A model generated the notes under the pieces. That model worked only from the letters and a program-made list of their open reading frames with translations. It was not told where the DNA came from and searched no databases. The position numbers and the translations under genes were made by a program. Source: Gammaproteobacteria bacterium (GTDB taxonomy: Bacteria > Pseudomonadota > Gammaproteobacteria > Burkholderiales > Burkholderiaceae_C). From it: DNA of 64,000 nucleotides. Where the stretch lies: assembly GCA_018815325.1 (NCBI GenBank), contig JAHIYE010000020.1:62001-126000 (forward strand). Reading direction: 5' to 3'. Shown one piece after another: positions 1 through 7,696 of the stretch (its first letter is position 1; every line of letters begins with the position of its first letter).

Positions 1-80
1 CCCAGCGTCTGGGCGATGAGATGTGGCAACGCGTCGGGCGCGTGCTCCAGCGGGAGTTTGAGTTCAGTGAGGCGGATCAT
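1..80 (-). CDS. FAD-dependent oxidoreductase, N-terminus only (partial)
   Basis: Only the first 26 codons lie in the window; the gene runs off the left edge. The reading begins at an ATG at 78-80 (- strand) and gives MIRLTELKLPLEHAPDALP. This resembles the start of the uncharacterised FAD/NAD(P)-dependent dehydrogenases of proteobacteria, which open with a similar L-KLPL-H stretch before the FAD-binding domain. The match rests on a very short segment, so the family call is tentative. The gene reads away from cysM in the same orientation. Confidence 0.45.
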   Translation of the reverse strand, partial: MIRLTELKLPLEHAPDALPHLIAQTL

Positions 81-199
81 GGCAATTCAGGGCTTGTATT
101 GATCAAGCAGAAGAAGGGCGCAATGATACGCTGCCTCACATATGGGAGGCCAGCACGAAGCATCCGGCACGAACTCTGTGAAAAGGTCGCCGCAACTCC

Positions 200-223
200 A
201 TCGGGGGTGCTTGTGCCCCCGAT
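200..223 (-). terminator. Perfect hairpin downstream of cysM
   Basis: An 8-bp perfect stem (ATCGGGGG / CCCCCGAT) with an 8-nt loop lies just past the cysM stop codon. There is no run of U on the - strand after it, so it is a weak or Rho-assisted terminator candidate, or simply an mRNA 3' end stabiliser. The rest of 81-230 holds nothing else I recognise. Confidence 0.4.
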
Positions 224-230
224 TCCTTGA

Positions 231-1148
231 TCAAACCGGCAGGAAGCCTTCCACGGACAAATAGCGTTCGCCCGTGTCGTAGTTGAAGCCCAGCACTTTG
301 GCGCCGGCGGGCAGCTCGGGCAGTTTCTGTGCAATCGCCGCCAGCGTGGCGCCAGAGGAGATGCCGACCAGCATGCCTTCTTCGCGTGCGCAGCGCCGGG
401 CCATCTCTCGGGCCGGTTCGGCGTCGACCTGGATCACGCCGTCGAGCAGGCTGGTGTCGAGGTTCTTCGGGATAAAGCCGGCACCGATGCCCTGGATCGG
501 ATGCGGGGCAGGGGCGCCGCCCGAGATGACGGGCGAGGCCACGGGCTCGACCGCGAACACCTTGAGGTCGGGCCACTTGGCCTTGAGTACTTTGGCGCAG
601 CCCGTGAGGTGACCGCCGGTGCCCACGCCGGTGATAAGGGCGTCCAGTCCGTCGGGGAAGTCCTTGACGATCTCCAGCGCGGTCGTGCGGGCGTGCACAT
701 CCACATTGGCCGGGTTCTCGAACTGCTGCGGCATCCACGCGCCGGGCGTGGCGGCCACAAGTTCCTGGGCGCGGGCGATGGCACCCTTCATGCCTTTTTC
801 GCGCGGCGTGAGGTCGAAGCTCGCGCCATAGGCCAGCATGAGGCGGCGACGCTCGACGGACATGCTGTCCGGCATGACGAGCACGAGTTTGTAGCCCTTC
901 ACGGCCGCCACCATGGCCAGGCCGACTCCGGTGTTGCCCGAGGTGGGTTCGATGATGGTGCCGCCGGGTTTGAGCGTGCCGCTTTTCTCGGCGTCTTCCA
1001 CCATGGCCAGCGCGATGCGGTCCTTGATGGAGCCGCCCGGGTTGCCGCGTTCGGACTTGATCCAGACGTGGCGGTTGTCACCGAACAGGCGGTTGATGCG
1101 CACATGGGGCGTGTTGCCAATGGTGTGGAGGATGCTGTCTGCTTTCAT
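231..1148 (-). CDS. cysM: Cysteine synthase B (O-acetylserine sulfhydrylase)
   Basis: PLP enzyme that makes L-cysteine (or S-sulfocysteine with thiosulfate) from O-acetylserine in the cytoplasm. The 305-residue product shows the PLP lysine in SIKDR (K42), the substrate loop PTSGNTG (about 68-74), the CysM-type stretch [13 protein letters not shown], and GISSGAT near the C-terminus, which binds the cofactor phosphate. The frame is open further upstream, but the ATG at 1148 is preceded by AGGAGACCGAC and starts exactly where family members start ([14 protein letters not shown]). It is transcribed away from the divergent RNase P RNA gene. CysM is preferred to CysK on sequence feel; the distinction is the least certain part. 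Confidence 0.9.
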   Translation of the reverse strand: MKADSILHTIGNTPHVRINRLFGDNRHVWIKSERGNPGGSIKDRIALAMVEDAEKSGTLKPGGTIIEPTSGNTGVGLAMVAAVKGYKLVLVMPDSMSVERRRLMLAYGASFDLTPREKGMKGAIARAQELVAATPGAWMPQQFENPANVDVHARTTALEIVKDFPDGLDALITGVGTGGHLTGCAKVLKAKWPDLKVFAVEPVASPVISGGAPAPHPIQGIGAGFIPKNLDTSLLDGVIQVDAEPAREMARRCAREEGMLVGISSGATLAAIAQKLPELPAGAKVLGFNYDTGERYLSVEGFLPV

Positions 1149-1221
1149 GTCGGTCTCCTGTAGCTCGGGGCTTTTTAGATGGGTTTGGGTTCTATTGTGC
1201 CGGGCTTGTTCTGTCGTTGGG

Positions 1222-1258
1222 AACATAAGGATATGCCTGATCCGTGATAATGCGCGGG
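1222..1258 (+). promoter_or_regulatory. Candidate promoter of the RNase P RNA gene
   Basis: A good -10 hexamer GATAAT at 1246-1251, within TGATAAT, sits 7 nt before the predicted 5' end of the RNase P RNA. That is the right distance for a sigma-70 start site. The -35 region (around 1222-1227, AACATA) is poor. Inferred from position rather than strong consensus. Confidence 0.4.
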
Positions 1259-1580
1259 TGAAGCACGCCAGACCGTCGCTGGTGCAATCTGGGAAACCAG
1301 GCACTGGAGGAACGTCCGGACTGCATAGGGCAGCGTAGGAGGTAATACCTCTCCACCGTGAGGTGAGGATCAGAGCAACAGAGACGAGCCGGTTTAGTCC
1401 GGGTGAAACGGGCAATCTCTACGCGCAGCAATACCAAGTAGGCCAGCGTTGATGTGGCTCCGCAGAGCTGGCGGGTAGGTAGCACCGAGCCGGTGGGGTG
1501 ACTCCCGGCCCAGAGTAATGACGGTCACATCGGGGGCAACCCCGATGCACAGAATCCGGCTTATCGGCGCGCTTCACACT
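1259..1580 (+). ncRNA. rnpB: RNase P RNA (class A)
   Basis: Catalytic RNA that removes 5' leaders from pre-tRNAs. Recognisable conserved blocks occur in order: GGAGGAACGTCCGGACTGCATAG in slightly shortened form at 1306-1328 (compare GAGGAAAGTCCGGGCTCCATAG), GGGCAG with GGTAATACCT, CAACAGAGA, GGGTGAAACGGG, CCAAGTAGGCCAG, the GAGTAATGACGGTCAC block and the 3' block AGAATCCGGCTTATCGG. The ends pair as helix P1 (GAAGCACGCC at 1260-1269 with GGCGCGCTTC at 1566-1575, one mismatch). Length is about 320 nt. It diverges from cysM and is followed by genes on the opposite strand. The ends are accurate to within a few bases. Confidence 0.95.
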
Positions 1581-1615
1581 TATTCCGGCCATGCGCTTGC
1601 GCGCGCGGCCCATGC

Positions 1616-2377
1616 TCAAAACCGCTCATGCGGCAGCAGGTAGCGCCACTGCCCCACGGGCAGCTGCAGCATCGAGACACGGCCGATACGGGTGCGCCGC
1701 ATGGACAGGATGCCCAGGTCGGCGCGTTCGCACAGATAGGCAATCAGCCCGGGGTGCGCGCCCTTGATGGCAAAGCGCAGCCGGCTCGTGCCCTCGCCGG
1801 TGCTGTTGAGGCTGACCTTGAAATTCGGCAGTGGCTGTTCACGGCTGCCTTTTAGCTGGCTGAGTCGCAGCAGGGTTTCCGGCGGCACCTCGCCCTGAAC
1901 TTCCACCATGAACTCCTGCTCCATCACGCCCTCGTCCTCGGTGAGCTTGCGTGCCACGCGCCAGTCCTGCGTGAAGACGAGCAGGCCGCTGGCCGCGGTT
2001 TCCAGCGGCACGTGTGAGGCCAGCTTGCTGAAGTGCCGCTTGAGCACGCGCACGCCTGAGGGGTCGTCGGCAAAGTGTGTGGCTGGTTGCAACTCGCGCG
2101 GCAGCGGGGCATCTTCCCCTGTGCCATCCAGGCTGCCGGGGGCCTTGTTGAGCAGCAGGGTCACGGGTGTGAGCTCCATCAGGCTGGCGTGGGGGTCGAT
2201 CTCAATGGTCTGGCTGGTGACCCTGTGCTGCGGCTCTTCCACCACCTGACCGTTCACGCGCACCCAGCCGCCTTCGATGTACTGCTCGGCCTCGCGGCGC
2301 GAGCAGGCACGCAGCTCGGCCACGCGTTTGGCCAGCCGGATACCGTCCGAATCCTGGGTTTTCGGGGTGCGGCTCAT
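1616..2377 (-). CDS. S4-domain pseudouridine synthase-like protein (RluF/RsuA group) with altered active site
   Basis: 253-residue protein with an N-terminal S4 RNA-binding domain (about residues 13-55, RLAKRVAELRACSRREAEQY) followed by an RsuA/RluF-type synthase fold. Family members isomerise uridine in rRNA using an Asp in the motif GRLDxxTSGLL. Here the aligned stretch is VPLETAASGLLVFTQDW, so the catalytic Asp appears as Glu and the preceding Arg as Pro. I place the start at 2377 (MSRTPKTQ), where its ATGA overlaps the stop of the upstream NUDIX-MBL gene, which suggests translational coupling. A longer upstream start is open but lies inside that gene. Function as an active enzyme is therefore doubtful. 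Confidence 0.75.
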   Translation of the reverse strand: MSRTPKTQDSDGIRLAKRVAELRACSRREAEQYIEGGWVRVNGQVVEEPQHRVTSQTIEIDPHASLMELTPVTLLLNKAPGSLDGTGEDAPLPRELQPATHFADDPSGVRVLKRHFSKLASHVPLETAASGLLVFTQDWRVARKLTEDEGVMEQEFMVEVQGEVPPETLLRLSQLKGSREQPLPNFKVSLNSTGEGTSRLRFAIKGAHPGLIAYLCERADLGILSMRRTRIGRVSMLQLPVGQWRYLLPHERF

Positions 2378-4062
2378 GCGGGCGACGCCGTGTTGCCTGG
2401 CGCCATGGACTGGATGCGCTCCACATGCGCGAGCAGCGAGCGCTTGGCCACGGGCCACAGGCGCGTTGGCACGTCGTCGTAGGCATGCGTCACCCAGTCA
2501 TCCATCGAGCCCTCGGGATGGGCTTGCATCACGCGCAGGATCTTGGCCTCGCGCTGCAGGCGGTGTGCCTTGAGTTTGGCAATGGCCTGACGGGCCTCGC
2601 CCAGCACATAGCCATGGGCGGGCAGGATGAAGCCGATGCCGTGGGCTTCGCAGGCCGCGTCCAGGGCGTCGAGTGAGTCGAGGTAGTCGTTCATATTGCC
2701 GTCGGGTGGGTCCACCACCGTGGTGCTGCCGTTGAGTATGTGATCGCCCGAGAACAGCAGGCCGTCTTCGAGCAGTGCCAGGCAGAGGTGGTTGGCCGCA
2801 TGGCCGGGGGTGTGGATCACTTGCAAAGTATGGGTAATTTTGCCCTCCAGCCCTTGTCCTGAAAGCGTCAACAGCTCCTGATTTTGTAGCGGTCGGTCGG
2901 GCGTGAACTCGCTCGCGGCGCGCGCGGTGGGGGCCGAGGGCAGGCCTAGAACCGGGGGCGCGGTGCGATTGCCGTCAGCGCCCACTTTCACGCACAAGGC
3001 CTGCAGCGGCTTGGCGCCGGGCGAATGGTCGGGGTGCGAGTGGGTGCACACAATCATGCGGATGTCGCCGCCCGCAGCGCGCCACAGGCGCTGCAGGTGA
3101 TCGTCATCGGCCGGGCCGGGATCGATCGCGATGTAGCCGGTGTGCGGGTCGCCCACGAGGTAGCTGTTGGTGCCGGGCCCGGTCATGGCGCCGGGGTTGG
3201 GGGCGGTCAGGCGAGACACGTTTTTCAGCAAGGCCATGGGACGCTCGCTCTGCCAGTCCAGCGGGTGCACGATCTGGCCGTCAGGGCAGACCAGCGCGAG
3301 CTCGCCAAAGGGCGACTCGTGCTCCATGTAGCGGGCTTCCTTGCCGCCAAACAGACCGGCCCGCGGGCAACTGGTCCACAGCGGTTCTTCGGTTTCGGCG
3401 CAGGCCTGCAGCACGTCACCGACCTTGGCGAACTGCTGCAGCCGCTCCAGCGTGCGGATGGTGGGGAAGATCATGAAAAACTGGCCGGCCTCGTGCCGTG
3501 CCAGCGCATCGGCCGGGCGCACCCAGACCGGCTCGAACTGCTCGGTCTCGTCGGCCACGGGGGTCTGGCCCTCAGGCATGCGGGCCACGAGAAAGGGCAC
3601 GTCAAAGCGGCGCGAGAGGTCGCGGTCGGTGATCCAGCGGGCCAGCACGAACACCTCGTCGGCGGCCATCGTGAGGCCCTGCTGCAGGCACTGCGCGGCA
3701 AAGGGACGCTGGCGGTCGAGTGCGGCGATGTCGCTCATGCGGGCATGGGCACCGTCGGCGCGGCGCGCCAGCAGCACGCCGAGCTCCTCGAAGCTTTCCC
3801 GGATAGCAGCAATGGCCTGTGTGAGATGCAGCTCGCTCTGGCCAGTGCGCCGCGTAGCCTGCGCGTGGCAGGCCGCGTCGGCTGCATCCACCCCGCCACC
3901 GGGGAACACATAGGCGCCGGGGGCGAAGCTGGCCGTCATCGAGCGGCGTGTCATGAGCACTTCAATGCCCTGCGGGCTGTCATGCAGCAGGAGCACGGTA
4001 GCCGCGGGGCGCACAGGCGCGGGTTCGCGCGAGGGGTGGAGGAGTTGGGAGGAGCGGGGCAT
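2374..4062 (-). CDS. NUDIX hydrolase / metallo-beta-lactamase-fold fusion protein
   Basis: 562-residue two-domain protein. Residues about 15-220 form a NUDIX domain of the NUDT19-like kind (FPGGGVD at 53-59, RESFEELG at 89-96). Residues about 280-500 form a metallo-beta-lactamase hydrolase: THSHPDH (340-346), HTPGH (417-421) and SGDH (438-441) supply the metal ligands. The C-terminal ~50 residues look like the winged helix found in LACTB2-type enzymes. Both halves are hydrolases; substrates are unknown, and LACTB2 relatives can act on RNA. Residues about 391-410 are encoded by a dispersed palindromic repeat (see the repeat feature). The stop overlaps the start of the pseudouridine-synthase-like gene by 4 bp. 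Confidence 0.85.
   Translation of the reverse strand: MPRSSQLLHPSREPAPVRPAATVLLLHDSPQGIEVLMTRRSMTASFAPGAYVFPGGGVDAADAACHAQATRRTGQSELHLTQAIAAIRESFEELGVLLARRADGAHARMSDIAALDRQRPFAAQCLQQGLTMAADEVFVLARWITDRDLSRRFDVPFLVARMPEGQTPVADETEQFEPVWVRPADALARHEAGQFFMIFPTIRTLERLQQFAKVGDVLQACAETEEPLWTSCPRAGLFGGKEARYMEHESPFGELALVCPDGQIVHPLDWQSERPMALLKNVSRLTAPNPGAMTGPGTNSYLVGDPHTGYIAIDPGPADDDHLQRLWRAAGGDIRMIVCTHSHPDHSPGAKPLQALCVKVGADGNRTAPPVLGLPSAPTARAASEFTPDRPLQNQELLTLSGQGLEGKITHTLQVIHTPGHAANHLCLALLEDGLLFSGDHILNGSTTVVDPPDGNMNDYLDSLDALDAACEAHGIGFILPAHGYVLGEARQAIAKLKAHRLQREAKILRVMQAHPEGSMDDWVTHAYDDVPTRLWPVAKRSLLAHVERIQSMAPGNTASPA
2835..2890 (+). repeat. In-frame palindromic repeat, copy 1 (inside the NUDIX-MBL gene)
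   Basis: About 56 bp alignable base by base with the copies in dapF, murG, the RNase II-family gene and the dehydrogenase gene: T-rich end, a G/C box (GCCCTC), AGCCCTTG, an AAGCG box, CAGCT and a terminal GTAGC. Given in the orientation T/A-rich end to GTAGC end, which is antisense to the host gene. The host reads it as LQNQELLTLSGQGLEGKI between two blocks of the beta-lactamase fold, keeping the frame open. Confidence 0.75.
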
Positions 4063-4216
4063 GCCCTGATTTTGCCGCCAAAAGCCCGGGGCCTGTCTTT
4101 TGCGGTCTGGAGCTGCCTGAAGGGGCTGCCGTGATTGGCGTAAACCCGGTCCGTAATGTCCGCAGCGCTGCCTCTGTGCCGGCCCGCCATACTTCGTTTT
4201 TTAGCCCGGAGATAAC

Positions 4217-5194
4217 ATGAAAACCATCCTGATTCGTCGCGCGCTGGCACTCGCTGCGCTGACCTGCCTGACTGTGCCCTTAGGCGCCCTCGCACAGACC
4301 TGGCCTGCCAAACAGCCGATCAAGCTGGTGGCGGTGTTTCCGCCCGGCGGTTCGGTGGACCAGGTCTCGCGCATCCTGTCGGTGCCGCTGCAGCAGCAGC
4401 TCGGCCAGACCGTGGTGGTGGACAACAAGGGCGGCGCTTCCGGTTCGATTGGCACCGCTTTTGTGGCGGCAGCACCCGCAGACGGCTATACCTATGCTGC
4501 GGTGTTCGACACGCATGGTGTGAATCCGAGCCTGATCCCGAACCTGCCTTTCGACACCAAGAGGGACCTGATTCCCGTGGTGCTGATCGGCACCTCGCCC
4601 ATGGTGCTGGCCACTTATGCGGGCTCGGAGTACAAGAGCTTTGCCGATGTGGTGGCTGCCGCCAAGGCCAAAAAGAACGTGAGCTACGGCACCATCGGCT
4701 CGGGCAGTCTGGGCCACGTGGCGATGACGCTGCTGGGCAAGAGTGGCGACATCGACTGGCAGCACGTGCCTTACAAGGGTGGCGGCCCGCTCATGAACGA
4801 TGCCGTGGCCGGCCATGTGCCGCTGTCCATCGGCTCGGTGTTCGTGACCAAGCCCCATATCGACAGCAAGCGCATGCGCCCGCTGGTGGTCACCACGAGC
4901 AAGCGCTCAGTTGAGTTGCCCGATGTGCCGACCGTGGCCGAGAGCGGCTACCCCGGCTTCGAGGCACCGGCCTGGTGGGCGATCCTGGCGCCGGCCAAGA
5001 CGCCGCCCGAGATCGTCAAGCGCATGAACGAGGAGATCAACAAGGCCCTGAAGCTGCCGGAGGTGGCGAAGAAGCTCGAAGCGCAGGGCATCACGGTGAT
5101 TGGCGGCTCGTCCGAATCGGCCAAGGTATTCATCGACAAGCAGATCGACCTGTGGGCCAAGGTGGTGAAGGACAACGGCATCAAGGCGGACTGA
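4217..5194 (+). CDS. Bug-family periplasmic solute-binding protein (TctC type)
   Basis: 325-residue exported binding protein for an organic acid or aromatic carboxylate, the extracytoplasmic receptor type that serves tripartite tricarboxylate transporters. A clear signal peptide (about residues 1-26, RRALALAALTCLTVPLGALAQ in shortened form: basic start, hydrophobic core, ALAQ cleavage site) precedes WPAKQPIKLVAVFPPGGSVD, the Bug ligand-binding start. Later blocks NKGGASGSIGT and VPTVAESGYPGFE are typical. No TctA/TctB membrane genes are nearby, as is usual for the many orphan Bug proteins of Burkholderiales. The ligand cannot be told from sequence. A hairpin repeat follows 47 nt after the stop. 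Confidence 0.9.
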   Translation: MKTILIRRALALAALTCLTVPLGALAQTWPAKQPIKLVAVFPPGGSVDQVSRILSVPLQQQLGQTVVVDNKGGASGSIGTAFVAAAPADGYTYAAVFDTHGVNPSLIPNLPFDTKRDLIPVVLIGTSPMVLATYAGSEYKSFADVVAAAKAKKNVSYGTIGSGSLGHVAMTLLGKSGDIDWQHVPYKGGGPLMNDAVAGHVPLSIGSVFVTKPHIDSKRMRPLVVTTSKRSVELPDVPTVAESGYPGFEAPAWWAILAPAKTPPEIVKRMNEEINKALKLPEVAKKLEAQGITVIGGSSESAKVFIDKQIDLWAKVVKDNGIKAD

Positions 5195-5240
5195 TTTTCT
5201 GGAGTTTGATGGTGAGGGACTTGATGGCTGTGGGTTGTAT

Positions 5241-5296
5241 TCCCCTACTCACTCCCCCCGCCCTCTCCCGCCCCGCCGGGCGGAAGAGGGAGCTTT
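5241..5296 (+). repeat. GC-rich hairpin repeat after a stop codon, copy 1
   Basis: Shares its sequence with 5411-5471 (inverted) and 33155-33217. The core folds as CCCTCT-c-CCGCCC / GGGCGG-a-AGAGGG with a 4-nt loop (stem 5261-5290, one mismatch), followed by a T-rich stretch (CTTTGATTTTGTTTTT). It lies 47 nt after the Bug gene stop and could end its transcript. The block 5195-5500 contains no gene; it consists of this copy, copy 2 and the spacer between, whose ends (about 5312-5329 and 5377-5398) are also partly complementary. Confidence 0.7.
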
Positions 5297-5410
5297 GATT
5301 TTGTTTTTGGCCTTCGATGACGCTTCTACGGCGCTACCAAGGCACGTGTGTTCGACAACCCTTCTCCCTCTTTGTGTTGTAGAAGGCGCATCGACACGAA
5401 GTCGCCAAAT

Positions 5411-5471
5411 GAGGTCCCCTTTTCCTCCCAGCGGGGCGGGAGAGGGGTTGGGGAAGAGAGTGGGGGAGAAC
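5411..5471 (-). repeat. GC-rich hairpin repeat after a stop codon, copy 2 (inverted)
   Basis: Read on the - strand it matches copies 1 and 3: ACTC-CTTCCCC, then CCCCTCTCCCGCCCCGC, a G-rich return arm and ACCTCATTTG. Its hairpin is more decayed than the other two. It starts 29 nt after the stop of the - strand gene at 5501-6043, so it has the same orientation relative to its upstream gene as copies 1 and 3. Together with copy 1 it forms a large inverted pair between two convergent genes. Confidence 0.65.
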
Positions 5472-5500
5472 TAACGTTGCCAGCATTGCTGAAAAAAAGA

Positions 5501-6043
5501 CTATTCCGGCGTAATCCCCAGCGCCACCAGGAATCGCGCCACCATGTTGTAGGTGGCAATCGCACTGGTGAGCTCCACCACCTCGGTCTCATTGAAGTGT
5601 GAGCGCAGAGCCTTGAACACCTCGTCGCTGACCTTCACATCCAGCGTCATCTGCGCGGCGTACTGAACCACGATCTTTTCAATAGTGCCCAGCGCAGCTT
5701 CATCAGGGGCAGCACGCGGATTTTTCTTGACATGGTCATTGAGTGCATCCAGCTCGGCCTGGGTACCACCGGCGGCCAGAAAGTCGGGCGCATGATGGTG
5801 GTACTCGTAGGCGGCGCCGGTCAGCAGGGCCACGGTGCAGATGCCGAGCTCGCGCTGCTTGCGGCTGGTAGGCAGGCCGGTACGCACAGCCTTGAGGTAG
5901 ACGTTCCAGGCACGGGCCAGCGGCTCGCTCCACAACAGGGCCTTGTCGAGGTTGATGAGCGTGCCGCCGCGGCGCGCGAGAATCGCGTCAACCAGTTCCT
6001 GCGGTTGGGGCTTGAGTTCCTGGGTCCAATAGGGGATTCGCAT
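5501..6043 (-). CDS. Carboxymuconolactone decarboxylase / AhpD-like family protein
   Basis: 180-residue all-alpha protein of the carboxymuconolactone decarboxylase family. The core RKQRELGICTVALLTGAAYE followed by YHHHAPDFLAAGG matches the family pattern in which a Glu and a His line the active site. There is no CxxC pair, so it is not an AhpD-type peroxidase reductant. The ATG at 6043 is preceded by AGGA at proper spacing and gives MRIPYWTQELKPQ; the longer open frame upstream overlaps dapF and is not used. Divergent from dapF with a 76-bp gap that must hold both promoters. Substrate unknown. Confidence 0.8.
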   Translation of the reverse strand: MRIPYWTQELKPQPQELVDAILARRGGTLINLDKALLWSEPLARAWNVYLKAVRTGLPTSRKQRELGICTVALLTGAAYEYHHHAPDFLAAGGTQAELDALNDHVKKNPRAAPDEAALGTIEKIVVQYAAQMTLDVKVSDEVFKALRSHFNETEVVELTSAIATYNMVARFLVALGITPE

Positions 6044-6119
6044 CGTTGTGTTCCTGCATGTTGATGGCCAGAGGGAAGGCTCAAGGATAAGCGCATAAAT
6101 GAGCGGATAATTTGTCACC

Positions 6120-6989
6120 ATGCGAATCCGCTTTACAAAAATGCAGGGTGCGGGCAACGACTTCGTGGTGCTCGACGAAACCCGCCAGAGGCTGGGCCTC
6201 ACGACGGCACAGTACCGCCTTCTGGCCGACCGGCACTTTGGTGTGGGAGCAGACCAGATTCTCACCGTGCGCCCCGCGCCCGAGCCGGGCATTGATTTCG
6301 AATACGTGATCCACAACGCCGATGGCGCCGAGGTGGAGCAGTGCGGCAACGGCGCGCGCTGCTTTGTGCGCTATGTGCGTGACCAGGGGCTGACCGACAA
6401 GGACGCGATTCGCGTCAAGACCATGAGCAGCATCATCGAGCCGCGCCTGAACCCCGATGGCCGCGTGACGGTGGACATGGGCGCGCCGATTTTTGATTTG
6501 CCGCAAGTGCCTTTCAACGCCAGCGGGCTGACGCCCCAGCGCCACGGTTCCTGGGAAAAATGGCCTCTTGCCCTTGATGAATATGCGCAAGCAGCTACAA
6601 TTTTCGTAGCAATCGTGTCAATGGGTAATCCCCATGCGGTGCAACTGGTGGACGATGTGGACACGGCGCCCGTGCTGACGCAGGGCCCGCTGATCGAGCA
6701 CCATGCCCGGTTTGTGCGGCGCGTGAACGCCGGCTTCATGCAGGTGGTGGATCGCTCGCATATTCGCTTGCGCGTGTACGAGCGCGGTGCGGGCGAGACA
6801 CTGGCCTGTGGCACAGGCGCCTGCGCGGCTGTCGTGGCGGGCATTCGCCTGGGACTGCTGGATGCGCGGGTGGAGGTGCAGACCCGGGGTGGCGCCCTCA
6901 CGATTGAATGGACCGGTGGTGATGCACCGGTGATGATGACCGGCCCGGCGACGACAGTGTTTCAGGGCGAGATAGAACTACCAGACTGA
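6120..6989 (+). CDS. dapF: Diaminopimelate epimerase
   Basis: Converts LL- to meso-diaminopimelate for lysine and peptidoglycan synthesis, with two cysteines as acid/base pair. Both are present: C75 in EQCGNGARC and C230 in ACGTGAC. The N-terminus [19 protein letters not shown] is the canonical family start, and 289 residues is slightly above the usual 274-280. The excess lies at about residues 146-164, just before the VSMGNPH block, and is encoded by a dispersed palindromic repeat. The gene heads a likely operon dapF-DUF484-xerC, an arrangement known from many proteobacteria. Confidence 0.97.
   Translation: MRIRFTKMQGAGNDFVVLDETRQRLGLTTAQYRLLADRHFGVGADQILTVRPAPEPGIDFEYVIHNADGAEVEQCGNGARCFVRYVRDQGLTDKDAIRVKTMSSIIEPRLNPDGRVTVDMGAPIFDLPQVPFNASGLTPQRHGSWEKWPLALDEYAQAATIFVAIVSMGNPHAVQLVDDVDTAPVLTQGPLIEHHARFVRRVNAGFMQVVDRSHIRLRVYERGAGETLACGTGACAAVVAGIRLGLLDARVEVQTRGGALTIEWTGGDAPVMMTGPATTVFQGEIELPD
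6556..6611 (+). repeat. In-frame palindromic repeat, copy 2 (inside dapF)
   Basis: Best-preserved copy: AAAAATGGCCTCTTGCCC at the left end, a central TTGATGAATATGCGCAA, then GCAGCTAC-ATTTTC-GTAGCA, whose ends can pair as GCTAC/GTAGC. It is read in the sense direction as [18 protein letters not shown]. The dehydrogenase copy at 47381-47438 is read in the same frame (PLDVNDKCAIDSVA). Confidence 0.8.
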
Positions 6990-6991
6990 CT

Positions 6992-7678
6992 ATGACCAAC
7001 CAACTCATGAATCCGATCACTGAAGACGATATTGCCAACTACCTGGCCAACACGCCGGACTTTTTCGAGCGCCATGCCGAGTTGCTGGCCGCGGTACACC
7101 TCACCAGTCCGCACAGCAAGCGTGCCGTGAGCCTGCAGGAGCGCCAGGCTGAGATGCTGCGTGAGAAGATCAAGGCGCTGGAGCACCGGGTGATGGACAT
7201 GATCCGCAACGGCAACGAAAACGTCATCCTCTCTGACCGCATGCTGCAGTGGGCCAGGGATTTGTTCCAGACCCATGACGCCCAAGCCTTGCCCGAACAG
7301 ATTGCGCACGCGCTCAAGGACCAGTTTTCGGTGCCGCAGGTAGCGATCCGGGTTTGGGATGTGGCTCCTGCATTCGCAGCTGCGCCATTTGCCCAGGACG
7401 TGAGCCAGGATGCAAAGCTGTTTGCTTCTTCGCTGCGCGAGCCTTTTTGCGGTGTGAACTCAGGCTTTGAGGCCGTCAACTGGCTGCCAGAGCCGCAGTC
7501 TGCGGTGTCGCTGGCGCTGCTGCCGTTGCGTCCGGGCCTGTCGACCAGCGCAGCCCCTGCGTTCGGCATGCTGGTGCTGGCCTCGCCCGATGCCCAGCGC
7601 TTTCACAGCGGCATGGGGACTGATTTCCTGGAGCGCATGGGAGAGTTGGCCAGCGCAGCGCTATCGCGCCTGAGGTAA
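6992..7678 (+). CDS. DUF484 family protein
   Basis: 228-residue cytoplasmic protein of the DUF484 family, with a GAF-like fold expected in the C-terminal two thirds. The opening ITEDDIANYLANTPDFFERH and the following helix SLQERQAEMLREKIKALEHR (about residues 45-66) are characteristic. It starts 2 nt after the dapF stop and is followed 18 nt later by xerC. This dapF-DUF484-xerC order is conserved in gamma- and betaproteobacteria, and the role of the protein is unknown. I use the first ATG; a second ATG 5 codons in is possible. Confidence 0.88.
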   Translation: MTNQLMNPITEDDIANYLANTPDFFERHAELLAAVHLTSPHSKRAVSLQERQAEMLREKIKALEHRVMDMIRNGNENVILSDRMLQWARDLFQTHDAQALPEQIAHALKDQFSVPQVAIRVWDVAPAFAAAPFAQDVSQDAKLFASSLREPFCGVNSGFEAVNWLPEPQSAVSLALLPLRPGLSTSAAPAFGMLVLASPDAQRFHSGMGTDFLERMGELASAALSRLR

Positions 7679-7696
7679 GGCCTTACGGGGTCACGC

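Noticed and set aside
3025-4134. 369-codon open frame on the + strand opposite the NUDIX-MBL gene
   Set aside because: The opposite strand has clear NUDIX and beta-lactamase motifs in order; this frame has none.
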